Shown: one piece after another, positions 16,878 to 25,023 of the stretch
Layout of the letters: the number at the start of each line of letters is the position of its first letter
How positions within the stretch are numbered: the stretch's first letter is position 1
Assembly (NCBI RefSeq): GCF_030929615.1
Contig: NZ_JAVFVU010000008.1
Span: 1-64,000 of the forward strand
Origin: Dyadobacter sp. LHD-138
GTDB lineage: Bacteria > Bacteroidota > Bacteroidia > Cytophagales > Spirosomataceae
Direction of reading: 5' to 3'
DNA: 64,000 nt
Program-made: the position numbers and the translations under genes
Notes under the pieces: model-generated
Database searches by the model: none
What the model saw: only the letters and a program-made list of their open reading frames with translations
What the model was told of the DNA's origin: nothing

Positions 16878-17525
16878 TTATTTTTTTTGAAAATACCAAG
16901 ATGCTCTGACCGAAAAATAACTGGGAATACTCGTTGTCAGGGCGGAATTAAAATTGACCGATTTTGTGTTCAAAAAATCCTGATAACCTACGCCCAGAGA
17001 AAACAGATTAATATCCGATTCCAGCGCAAAACGCGGTGTGATCCAGTAAGATACGCCAGGTGCTATTTTCAATCCGACATCGTAACCCTCCTCCACATCG
17101 TCTCCATCGCTAGCCAATGATTTAATTTTCAGGTAAGACAAATCCAGAGAAGCGTGTAAAAAAATGGCCCACTTTGCATTAATCGATTTGTATTGTCTAA
17201 CAAAGGGCGAGAGCCTGTAACTGGTTCGGTTGTGCCCGTCTTTAACTTTGATTCCGGTGTTATCATATTTAAACCGTACAAAATTCCACGAGGCCGCGGC
17301 TTCCAAACCAATCATTCGATTAGCCTTAGTCATTTTGCCAATTTGAAAAGAAGGTTGAATTGAAATCTGGCTCCCTTTGGCTTCTTCGCCATTCGACTGT
17401 TTATTATGATTCCCGCCAAAACTGACCGTACTGCCCAGATACTTCGTATCCTTTTCCAGCTGGGCTTTGACAGGAACCGCAAGCCAAAGGAAGCTCGCAA
17501 TTAAAATAAGAAGTGTTTTTTTCAT
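16878..17525 (-). CDS. Outer-membrane beta-barrel protein
   Basis: A 215-residue protein from the ATG at 17525, the start that places the signal peptide first (MKKTLLILIASFLWLAVPVKAQ). The open frame reaches 17612 without a better start. The mature part is a string of short amphipathic strands (SQISIQPSFQIGKM, YRLSPFVRQYKSI, PRFALESDINLFSLG) and ends in SVRASWYFQKK, a barrel-type terminal strand. It is first in a two-gene unit with the similar downstream barrel. Confidence 0.75.
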   Translation of the reverse strand: MKKTLLILIASFLWLAVPVKAQLEKDTKYLGSTVSFGGNHNKQSNGEEAKGSQISIQPSFQIGKMTKANRMIGLEAAASWNFVRFKYDNTGIKVKDGHNRTSYRLSPFVRQYKSINAKWAIFLHASLDLSYLKIKSLASDGDDVEEGYDVGLKIAPGVSYWITPRFALESDINLFSLGVGYQDFLNTKSVNFNSALTTSIPSYFSVRASWYFQKK

Positions 17526-17610
17526 GACAGGATGAGTTGGTTTACCGGACAAGATAATCAAGTTTATGTAACCGGTGTAACTATTTTGTTTTTTTAACAA
17601 AAAATATAAC

Positions 17611-17637
17611 AAAAAGAGGCGACTGCTGGTCGCCTCT
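17611..17637 (-). terminator. Terminator of the ATPase-TolC operon
   Basis: A perfect 9-bp stem (agaggcgac 17615-17623 with gtcgcctct 17629-17637), followed on the minus strand by TTTTTGTTATATTTTTTG. It lies about 95 bp beyond the TolC-type gene's stop. Confidence 0.75.
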
Positions 17638-17732
17638 AAATATTACCTGTACCAAAATTCACCTAACTATTTTACCAAGTCGCTAGCCCGCAAGCCGGCT
17701 TTGACTTTAATTTCACGGTTTTCCTTCTGCAA

Positions 17733-19043
17733 TTAATAAATTCCTGTCCAGTTACCCTGACGATAATATTGCAGCAACCTTTGTTTCATCAGGTATTCAT
17801 ACTTTGCCTGGATCGCATTGGCTTGTGCTTTTCCAAGATTGGCTTTTGCCAGCGCATATTCAAAAATATTGGCCGTCCCGGCATTAAGTTTACTTTCCAC
17901 AACTGCAAAACTGGCCGTCAGCGATTCGGATTGGCCCTCCGCCGCGGCATAACGGTCCGCAGTACTGTTTACTTCCAAAACGGCTATTTCCACAGACTGA
18001 CGCAACAATTGCTTGGCAATATCAAACTGGTTCTGCGCCTGACGCTCCTGCACTTTTGCAACCTCCACCCGTGGACGGGTCACCCATCTTCCCATAATCG
18101 GGATATTTAGCCCGAGGCTTAAAGAACCATTTCTGGTGGCATTCAGTTGATTAAAATAATCAAGATTACTGTTGGTTGAAGCGTAAAAGGCATCAATATT
18201 GGCCCGTAACGTGAGCGATGGAAAGTTATTGGCTTTGATCGATTTGACGAGATAAGTATAACTTTTTCGGCTCAGTTCTGCACTCTTAATTTCAGGAAAC
18301 TGTTTCAGGGCATCTTCATAAACCGCGGCCGCATCCTTTGAATCCTCCGGCAAAATAAATTCTGAAAGTGGCTCAAATTCAACGGCATCATCCGGCTCAA
18401 TATTCATTCTCTGAAAGAGAGCCAGACGCGCAGTTCTGTAACTATTCAGCGCCGTCACCATATCAAATTTGTCATTGGCCAGCTGTGCTTTGATTTCATA
18501 CAACGTGCTTTGCGCCGCAACGCCCGCATTTAACTGTTTTTCAACACGATCAACCTGCTGCTTTGACGATTCAACCTGTTGCACATAAGATTCGTATAAG
18601 GATTTTGTTGCCAGCACATTTACGTAGCCCTGCATCAGCAGAATCGTTTGGGCATTTAAAACAGCTACCCGGTTTTCCATCGCTGATTCTTTCAAAAACT
18701 GGTTCTGTCGAATCTGGTTCTGGATTTTGAAACCCTGAAAAATTGGCATCTGAAACCCTGCGCCGATGGAATTATAATTATAAAGCTGATCAATATACGT
18801 ATTGGTATACTGATCAATACTCCGCCCCAGATTTAAACTGTGATTGGCTCCGATAGAAATTTGCGGAAGTATCTGGGATTTTGTCTGCCTGAGCTGCGCC
18901 TGCGCCGCCTCAGCCTGGAGGTTCCCGGCCTGATAGGTCAGGTTATTCTTGCTAAGCAGCTCCACACAGTCTGCAAAGCCCAGTTTTTTTTGTGCCTGGG
19001 TTACACAGGGAAGCAGACAAAGGAGTAATAATAATCGTTTCAT
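17733..19043 (-). CDS. TolC-type outer-membrane efflux protein
   Basis: A 436-residue outer-membrane channel subunit with a signal peptide (ending CVTQAQ). Two OEP repeats are rich in helical coiled-coil (residues ~25-215 and ~235-425). GFADCVELLSKNNLTYQAGNLQAEAA and RLALFQRMNIEPDD mark the first, and GTANIFEYALAKANLGKAQANAIQAKYEYLMKQ, written here in part, marks the second. TolC trimers carry substrates across the outer membrane. It follows an ABC ATPase gene by 33 bp. No membrane-fusion protein (HlyD/MacA) and no permease is encoded in this operon, which is unusual. Confidence 0.88.
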   Translation of the reverse strand: MKRLLLLLCLLPCVTQAQKKLGFADCVELLSKNNLTYQAGNLQAEAAQAQLRQTKSQILPQISIGANHSLNLGRSIDQYTNTYIDQLYNYNSIGAGFQMPIFQGFKIQNQIRQNQFLKESAMENRVAVLNAQTILLMQGYVNVLATKSLYESYVQQVESSKQQVDRVEKQLNAGVAAQSTLYEIKAQLANDKFDMVTALNSYRTARLALFQRMNIEPDDAVEFEPLSEFILPEDSKDAAAVYEDALKQFPEIKSAELSRKSYTYLVKSIKANNFPSLTLRANIDAFYASTNSNLDYFNQLNATRNGSLSLGLNIPIMGRWVTRPRVEVAKVQERQAQNQFDIAKQLLRQSVEIAVLEVNSTADRYAAAEGQSESLTASFAVVESKLNAGTANIFEYALAKANLGKAQANAIQAKYEYLMKQRLLQYYRQGNWTGIY

Positions 19044-19076
19044 GACTAATAGACAAATGATAGAGAATATGCAATT

Positions 19077-19739
19077 TTAAGCCAGCCAGCCATCTTTCAA
19101 CCTTACTACACGATTTCCGTAGGTAGCATTGGCCTCCGAATGCGTTACCTGCACAATGGTTACTTTATCCTCCTGATTAAGTTTTTGAAATAATTCCATA
19201 ATTTCCACAGCTTGTTCAGAGTGCAGGTTTCCCGTAGGTTCATCTGCAAAAATCACCTTGGGACTATGAACAATGGCACGGGCTACACCCACCAGCTGCT
19301 GCTGCCCGCCCGAAAGCTGATGCGGGAAAAGATCTTTTTTAGCAACCATGTTAAACCGGTCAAGCAATTCAGCGACGCGGCTTTTCCGCTCTGAACCCGA
19401 AACACCTTTATACAAAAGTGGCGTCTCAATGTTTTCATAAACCGTAAGTTCGTCGATCAGGTGATAAGCCTGAAACACAAAACCAATATGATGACGGTGT
19501 AATTCCGTACGTTTTTTCTCAGTTAATTTCTGAACCGGGTCATCCAAAAACAAGTATTCCCCTTCGGACGGTTCTTCCAGTAATCCCAGAATGTGAAGCA
19601 GAGTAGACTTTCCGGATCCTGAGGGCCCCATGATGGAGACAAACTCTCCTTCTTTAATATTCAAATCAATGTGGCGGAGTACATAAGTCTTGCCAAAACC
19701 AGCCGGATAGTGCTTAGATATTTTTTCTAATTTGATCAT
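19077..19739 (-). CDS. MacB/LolD-type ABC transporter ATPase
   Basis: A 220-residue ATP-binding subunit of the type that powers FtsX-fold permeases. Walker A GPSGSGKST is at 38-46 and the Q-loop FVFQAYHL near 88. The signature is LSGGQQQLVGVARA near 143, Walker B VIFADEPTG near 162 and the H-loop VTHSE near 200. In the signature the usual arginine after QQQ is leucine; the essential LSGGQ is intact. There is no permease in its operon, but nine full-length FtsX permeases without ATPases lie 11-44 kb away. It may power several of them, in the manner of mechanotransmission by MacB or export with TolC. That is inference. Confidence 0.88.
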   Translation of the reverse strand: MIKLEKISKHYPAGFGKTYVLRHIDLNIKEGEFVSIMGPSGSGKSTLLHILGLLEEPSEGEYLFLDDPVQKLTEKKRTELHRHHIGFVFQAYHLIDELTVYENIETPLLYKGVSGSERKSRVAELLDRFNMVAKKDLFPHQLSGGQQQLVGVARAIVHSPKVIFADEPTGNLHSEQAVEIMELFQKLNQEDKVTIVQVTHSEANATYGNRVVRLKDGWLA

Positions 19740-19819
19740 TATTAATTAGGATTTGAGATTCGATCCACAAGAAAAGACATTTGCCCGTGTTTCTAAATTC
19801 TCTTTTGTTTATTTAGTTT

Positions 19820-19836
19820 TGAAAAAGGCTTGCCAG
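19820..19836 (-). promoter_or_regulatory. Possible sigma-54 promoter of the ATPase-TolC operon
   Basis: On the minus strand CTGGCAAGCCTTTTTCA matches the sigma-54 pattern YTGGCACGrNNNTTGCW. The -24 GG and -12 region have correct spacing; the -12 GC is TC. It lies ~80-97 bp before the ATG and 50-107 bp downstream of the inverted repeat at 19887-19926, a normal enhancer distance. Confidence 0.35.
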
Positions 19837-19886
19837 AAATTTTTGTCATTGTAAATCAGCAACTTACACGATACCATTAAAATAAA

Positions 19887-19926
19887 ACCGTCCGAAACCG
19901 TACACTTTTGTACGATTTCGGACGGT
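19887..19926. promoter_or_regulatory. 18-bp inverted repeat: phosphatase terminator and/or tandem operator
   Basis: Arms ACCGTCCGAAACCGTACA (19887-19904) and TGTACGATTTCGGACGGT (19909-19926) pair with one mismatch. On the minus strand it is followed by TTTTATTTTAA, so it can terminate the alkaline phosphatase transcript. Each arm is also a 13/16-or-better match to the palindrome TGTCCGAAATCGGACA seen at 58691 and 40921. The two sites are 20 bp apart (two helical turns), upstream of the ATPase-TolC operon. Confidence 0.55.
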
Positions 19927-19949
19927 GACAAATTTTATATATCTTTCTT

Positions 19950-21368
19950 TTAGCTGCGGCTGCGCACCGCAGTTACATCCAGCATAAAATTGTGCAAATC
20001 TGTATTTCTCACGAAAGGTTTCAGCGTTTCGCTACCCGGACCAAACATCGCCAGCTCCACATAATCGCCGGAATGGTCCATCCCCGCCCAGCCAATGGAA
20101 GTATAAGCCGTTTGAATTTGCCCCAGTTCCTTGAACGGAAGTTTTTTCGGATTGTACAATCCTTCTTCATTCAAAGTCGTGTAATGTTTTAAGATACTTT
20201 CAGCCTCCGCTTTTTTGATCGCATATCCCTGCGCTTCTTCCAGTCGTTCGATGACTTGCGAAACCGTAGAATTTCTGTTGATACCATTCAAAACCCAGTC
20301 GTTACTGTGTTTGAAGTGATGCATGTACTCAAAATTCTTTTCCGTCATGGAGCCGGAGAATAAGCCTGGATTCGCATTCCCATGATCCGTTGTAATGATC
20401 ACCAGCGTTTCCTTATCTTGTTCAGCAAAATCTATCGCTACTTTTATCGCGTCATCAAAAGCGATCTGATCATACAGCAAGCCAGCGGAATCGTTGGAAT
20501 GTGCAGCCCAATCGACTTTTCCACCTTCAACCTGCATCACAAACCCTTTTTTATTTTTCTTGAGTTTAGCAATCGCCGCTTTTGTCATCTCAGCCAGCGT
20601 TGGCACTTGTTCTCGTAATGTAGCATCGCTCTGGTGGTCTACCGTGAAAGGCAACGCGTTGTTGGCAAATACACCCAGTAGCGGTTTTGTTTCAGAAGCC
20701 GAAAGATTGAGCAGTTCCTTCTTTGTTTTAACGGTCACATAACCCGCTTCGTCAAACTTTTTATACACATCATCCTTATCCTTTCTCTTGGCAGGGTCAA
20801 AATAATCCTGACCTCCACCCATCATCACGTCAAATTTCAAAGGCAGGTATTGAAGTGCAATATCATTCTGGTCGCCTCTCGACTTATTATTAATACAAAA
20901 ACCCGCTGGCGTCGCGTGTGTAATCGGCACAGAGGTAACGCAGCCTACCGATTTACCAGCTTCCTTAAATTTTTGCAAAATGGGTTTGTTGTAACTCCCA
21001 TCCGGATTGGCATTCAACGAACCGTTATTAACCCTGACGCCCCCACCCCAGGCAGAGCTGGAAGCCGCAGAATCGGTCACAAAAGAATTTGCGGAAGCCG
21101 TATCCATCAAAGCACGTTTGGCCTTGTTGTCCAGATAAAGTTGCATCCAGTGACTTTGACGCCCTTCTCTACGCTGCAACAGTAAACTTGCCATGTTGAG
21201 CGTGCCGGTGCTCATTCCGTCACTTACCAGAAAAATAATATTTTTGGCTGTGGTTCCGCGTTTTAAAACCCGTGGCTCTGTGTTTCCTGCGAATACGCCG
21301 AAAGGTGATATCAATGAGCCTGCTACAACCGTCAGGGAGGAATTTCTAAAAAAATCTCTTCTTTTCAT
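19950..21368 (-). CDS. Alkaline phosphatase, Tat-exported
   Basis: A 472-residue periplasmic phosphomonoesterase of the PhoA superfamily. The ATG at 21368 gives the Tat-type leader MKRRDFFRNSSLTVVAGS; the frame is open further upstream to 21422 with no better start. IIFLVSDGMS holds the first metal ligand. FVTDSAASSSAWG contains the nucleophile Ser in the D-S-A motif. VPITHATPAGF and ITTDHGN carry further zinc ligands, and GWAGMDHSGDYVELAMFGPG supplies the last His. Metal-loaded phosphatases are typical Tat clients. It is a single gene, divergent from the PQQ dehydrogenase. Confidence 0.92.
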   Translation of the reverse strand: MKRRDFFRNSSLTVVAGSLISPFGVFAGNTEPRVLKRGTTAKNIIFLVSDGMSTGTLNMASLLLQRREGRQSHWMQLYLDNKAKRALMDTASANSFVTDSAASSSAWGGGVRVNNGSLNANPDGSYNKPILQKFKEAGKSVGCVTSVPITHATPAGFCINNKSRGDQNDIALQYLPLKFDVMMGGGQDYFDPAKRKDKDDVYKKFDEAGYVTVKTKKELLNLSASETKPLLGVFANNALPFTVDHQSDATLREQVPTLAEMTKAAIAKLKKNKKGFVMQVEGGKVDWAAHSNDSAGLLYDQIAFDDAIKVAIDFAEQDKETLVIITTDHGNANPGLFSGSMTEKNFEYMHHFKHSNDWVLNGINRNSTVSQVIERLEEAQGYAIKKAEAESILKHYTTLNEEGLYNPKKLPFKELGQIQTAYTSIGWAGMDHSGDYVELAMFGPGSETLKPFVRNTDLHNFMLDVTAVRSRS

Positions 21369-21613
21369 TTCAATGATCTTGTCTGTTACAAACCGGATTT
21401 TTCGGTTTTCTCTAACTGACAAAATACAGTTTCAGATATTAACTGATGATTATTCCGATGAGGTCTTTTTGTTAAATTTTAACGAGCAGACTTATTAAAT
21501 CATAAAAAGTGCTTCGATAGACAGCTGCGTACTCCCCAATTATTTATTCAAATTTTACCATAATTCCTGTAAATCTCCTAACTTCACTTTCAACAAATCA
21601 CCTGAACCCATTG

Positions 21614-23725
21614 ATGAAAAAAATACTGATTCCGGGCTTATTTTTATTGACAGTCTCACTGATTTCTGCAAAACTCACATCAAGCGACAAGAAAAAAAAC
21701 GCCGACGTTGATTGGCCCGAATACCTCGGCGGTTCCGACCGAAACCACTATTCTATCTTAACACAGATAAACACAACAAACGTTACCAAGCTAACCAAGG
21801 CCTGGGAATATCACTCGCTGGATTCCGGGCAAGTGCAGTGCAATCCGATCATTGTCAATGGAACCCTTTATGGCGTAACGGCCACCAACCAGGTTTTCGC
21901 GCTGGACGCAGCAACCGGTAAGGAAAAATGGAAATTCAAAGCAGGTAAAGGCGGCGGACTTAATACCAATCGCGGTGTAACCTATTGGAGCAGTGGCAAC
22001 GAGTCCAGGATTATGTACGCTTATGAATCCTGGCTTTACGCGCTGGATGCAGTTTCCGGACAGCCCATCAAATCATTTGGTGCTGATGGACGCGTGAGCT
22101 TAAAAAAAGGTCTAGGTGCCGCTGCGCAGGACAAATTTGTGATATCAAACACGCCCGGCACACTTTATGGTGATTTAATTTACATGCCATTAAGGCTTTC
22201 CGAAGGGCCAGATGCGGCGCCCGGAAATATTCAGGCTTTCAACGTACGCACCGGAGAACTGGCCTGGGCGTTTCATACCATCCCGCATCCGGGAGAATTT
22301 GGATATAATACCTGGCCAAAAGAAGTTTATAAAAATACAGAAGTTGGTGCCGCCAACAACTGGGCCGGTATGGCAGTAGACAAAAAACGTGGCATTCTTT
22401 ACGTGCCAACGGGTTCTGCCGGCTTTGACTTTTATGGTGGTAACCGGGCCGGACAAAACCTCTTTGCCAACAGTCTGGTTGCACTCAATGCAAAAACGGG
22501 AAAACGGATTTGGCACTTCCAGTTCGTCCATCACGATCTTTGGGACCGCGACATTCCCGCACCGCCAAATCTGGTTACCATTAAAAAGGATAATAAAATT
22601 ATTGACGTCGTTGCGCAGGTGACTAAGCTGGGTTATGTTTACGTTTTTGACCGGGTAACTGGTGCGCCTATTTTCCCGATCAAAGAAGTACCTGTTCCAA
22701 AAAGTAATGTCGCCGGAGAAAAATCCTGGCCTACCCAACCGGTCCCTACTTTACCCCTGCCTTATGCAAGACAAACAGTCACCGAAGCCGATATCAACCC
22801 GCACTCAGAAAACCGCGATTCATTACTGGCCATTTACCGAAAAGTAAAAAAGGGTCTCTACCAGCCCTTTGGTGAAATCCCGACACTTTTACTTCCGGGC
22901 TTTGACGGTGGTGCGGAATGGGGTGGCGCCGCTGTGGATCCCGATGGAATCATGTACGTCAATGCCAATGAAATGCCCTGGATTGCCAGCCTGAGCCCCA
23001 CGCCTAAAGAAGATGAACTCTCTCATTTAAGCCCAGGCCAGCGTGTTTACACCTTGAATTGCCTCGTTTGCCATGGACCAGAACGAAAAGGAAACCCGAA
23101 AAGTGGTTATCCTTCCCTCCTCGATATTGGTCAGCGGAAAGACCGGGAATTTGTCTCCAAACTTATCACCAGTGGAAAAGGGATGATGCCCGGCTTCACA
23201 AGTATCACCGGAGAAGAAAAACAGGCGCTCGTCAGCTTTCTTTTTGGTGACGAAAAGGTGGAAGTAGCGACGAACAGTAAAGGAAAAAAAGCGCCAGTGA
23301 TGCCTTATAAATTCAACGGATACAACAAATTCCTTGACAGCAAAGGCTATCCTGCCATCAGTCCACCCTGGGGAACGCTGACCGCTATTGACCTGAATAC
23401 CGGAAAACATCTTTGGCAAAATACGTTAGGCGAGTTTAAGGAATTAACTGCCAAAGGAATTGCCCCAACAGGCACAGAAAACTACGGAGGTCCCGTGATT
23501 ACCGCAGGCGGAATCTTATTCATCGCAGCGACCAAGGATGGAATGTTCCGTGCTTTTGACAAGAAAACCGGTAAGCTTTTATGGCAAACGGAATTGCCTG
23601 CAGCCGGATTTGCAACACCGAGCACGTACGAAGTTAACGGCAAACAATATGTGGTCGTAGCCTGTGGCGGAACAAAATTAGGTACCAAAAAGGGGGATAG
23701 TTATGTGGCATTTGCATTGCCGTAA
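21614..23725 (+). CDS. PQQ-dependent dehydrogenase with internal cytochrome c domain
   Basis: A 703-residue periplasmic quinohemoprotein. A signal peptide is at residues 1-20. Beta-propeller repeats of the PQQ type follow (NGTLYGVTATNQVFALDAAT, LVALNAKTGKRIWHFQFVHHDLWDRD). A cytochrome c insertion around residues 470-545 has the heme motif CLVCH near 482 and a methionine-rich ligand segment (GKGMMPGF). The last propeller blades then close the ring (TAIDLNTGKHLWQNTLGE, FRAFDKKTGKLLWQTELPA). PQQ glucose/sugar dehydrogenases of Bacteroidota share this plan. The substrate is not determinable. The frame opens with TTG at 21611, but ATG at 21614 is preferred. No PQQ-synthesis genes are in the window. 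Confidence 0.88.
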   Translation: MKKILIPGLFLLTVSLISAKLTSSDKKKNADVDWPEYLGGSDRNHYSILTQINTTNVTKLTKAWEYHSLDSGQVQCNPIIVNGTLYGVTATNQVFALDAATGKEKWKFKAGKGGGLNTNRGVTYWSSGNESRIMYAYESWLYALDAVSGQPIKSFGADGRVSLKKGLGAAAQDKFVISNTPGTLYGDLIYMPLRLSEGPDAAPGNIQAFNVRTGELAWAFHTIPHPGEFGYNTWPKEVYKNTEVGAANNWAGMAVDKKRGILYVPTGSAGFDFYGGNRAGQNLFANSLVALNAKTGKRIWHFQFVHHDLWDRDIPAPPNLVTIKKDNKIIDVVAQVTKLGYVYVFDRVTGAPIFPIKEVPVPKSNVAGEKSWPTQPVPTLPLPYARQTVTEADINPHSENRDSLLAIYRKVKKGLYQPFGEIPTLLLPGFDGGAEWGGAAVDPDGIMYVNANEMPWIASLSPTPKEDELSHLSPGQRVYTLNCLVCHGPERKGNPKSGYPSLLDIGQRKDREFVSKLITSGKGMMPGFTSITGEEKQALVSFLFGDEKVEVATNSKGKKAPVMPYKFNGYNKFLDSKGYPAISPPWGTLTAIDLNTGKHLWQNTLGEFKELTAKGIAPTGTENYGGPVITAGGILFIAATKDGMFRAFDKKTGKLLWQTELPAAGFATPSTYEVNGKQYVVVACGGTKLGTKKGDSYVAFALP

Positions 23726-23765
23726 TATTTTAGCCGCGCTGCAAATTTGATTGACGAAATGAATA

Positions 23766-24002
23766 TGTCACCCTTTCAGGGTTAAGACCCGGATGTTTGC
23801 GTGTATTTACTATAATACTTTCATCCCTTCGGGATTGTTCGTTGCCTGTTAGCAATTTCAAGACAGAATGATCTTATGTTTAGACCTCCGTTAATCGGAA
23901 TCCCCAAGCAACCCTTAGAACACCAATCAAAATCCCGAAGGGATGGAATTATTGTAGAAAATCAATGTCGTCTGCCGGATCAGAACCCCGACGGGGTGGC
24001 CG
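23766..24002. repeat. Nested inverted repeats of REP/BIME type
   Basis: The gap 23726-24044 holds no gene. A 27-base arm (23810-23836, core catcccttcgggatt) is repeated in inverse orientation at 23931-23957 (core aatcccgaagggatg) with about four mismatches. Outside these lie caccctttcagggtt (23769-23783) and gaaccccgacggggtgg (23982-23998), each a small hairpin, also roughly inverse to each other. Such TCCCTTCGGGA and CCCGACGGGG modules are dispersed in Bacteroidota genomes and resemble REP elements mobilised by RAYT transposases. No transposase is present here. Confidence 0.6.
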
Positions 24003-24044
24003 ATTAAAATCTTTCAAATCACCAGGAAATCTCCGCTCGAACGA

Positions 24045-24788
24045 TTACATAATCACCAGCCTATCCCGCTTGTACGCCTTCAGTTCGCCACTATCGGGTT
24101 CCAACTCGGTTACCAGATAATTTATTTCATCCAAATCACAAACCCTCACGCGCTGCACTGAATCCAGCTTCTCCGAAATCGTCAGAATCGCCGTTTGTTT
24201 TGAGGCTTTCATCATCGCACGTTTCACCTGAACCGTCTCCATATCCGATTCCGTAACACCCTCATTAAAACTTATTCCATTGGCCCCTAAAATGCATAAA
24301 TCCGCATGAATATCGGCAAGCCGGCTAATTACCTCACCGCCTGCGCTGATCTGGGATGTCTTCGCAATCGTTCCACCGACAAAAATAACCGTCGCATGAG
24401 AATGGTCACAGAGCTGCAACGCCGTCAGCAAACTGACTGTGAAGAAGGTGGCAGAGATATCCATTGGAATATTCCTAATCAACTCGCTTACCGTAGTACC
24501 GCCGCCAATGACAACAAACATGTCTTTTTTGATCAGTGAAGCCGCTTTTTGTGCGATAACCTGCTTAGCAGAAGACGCATAGGCATTAACCGTTGAATAA
24601 CTAAACTGATAAGATTTTGACAAAGCTCCCCCATGCACCTTTACCAGTTTGCCTGCTTCTGCCAGCTCATTAAGGTCTCTGCGGATTGTATCTTCAGACA
24701 CATGTAGTGATACACTTAAATCAGAAGACAATGCGCGATTATGCAGATTTATCTGCTTCATAATGAGCATTTGCCGCTCTTTCTTCAT
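24045..24788 (-). CDS. DeoR/GlpR-family transcriptional regulator
   Basis: A 247-residue regulator. The N-terminal DeoR helix-turn-helix (KKERQMLIMKQINLHNRA, then VSEDTIRRDLNELAEAGKL) spans residues ~1-57. The DeoRC sensor domain follows (VIGGGTTVSELIRNIP, TVSLLTALQL, LGANGISFNEGVTE), a sugar-phosphate-binding isomerase-like fold. The frame continues upstream to 24854, but ATG 24788 fits the family. It is divergent from the SusC/SusD genes 235 bp away and is a plausible regulator of them and of itself. Confidence 0.9.
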   Translation of the reverse strand: MKKERQMLIMKQINLHNRALSSDLSVSLHVSEDTIRRDLNELAEAGKLVKVHGGALSKSYQFSYSTVNAYASSAKQVIAQKAASLIKKDMFVVIGGGTTVSELIRNIPMDISATFFTVSLLTALQLCDHSHATVIFVGGTIAKTSQISAGGEVISRLADIHADLCILGANGISFNEGVTESDMETVQVKRAMMKASKQTAILTISEKLDSVQRVRVCDLDEINYLVTELEPDSGELKAYKRDRLVIM

Positions 24789-25023
24789 GATTGATGTCGA
24801 AGAGTGAACCATATTAGTATTTAGAATAAATTCTACAATAATTGTAAATAGCAATTTTATATTTTACACAAAAGTAATTTACAGAAATTATCTACGGCAT
24901 TTTATTGGAATATTATTATTAAAACATTTATCTACCTATTGACATTTGAAATCCATATGCAGATATTTGTCGAAGTCATTGCGTTTTTATGAGCTTTTAA
25001 AGTCATCCTCTAAAAAATTATTT

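Noticed and set aside
22190-22738. 182-codon ORF antisense to the PQQ dehydrogenase
   Set aside because: Overlaps the well-supported propeller domain and shows no protein-like pattern.
23766-24002. Possible CRISPR array in the repeated intergenic DNA
   Set aside because: Only two inverted copies of each module, no direct repeats with regular spacers, and no cas genes.
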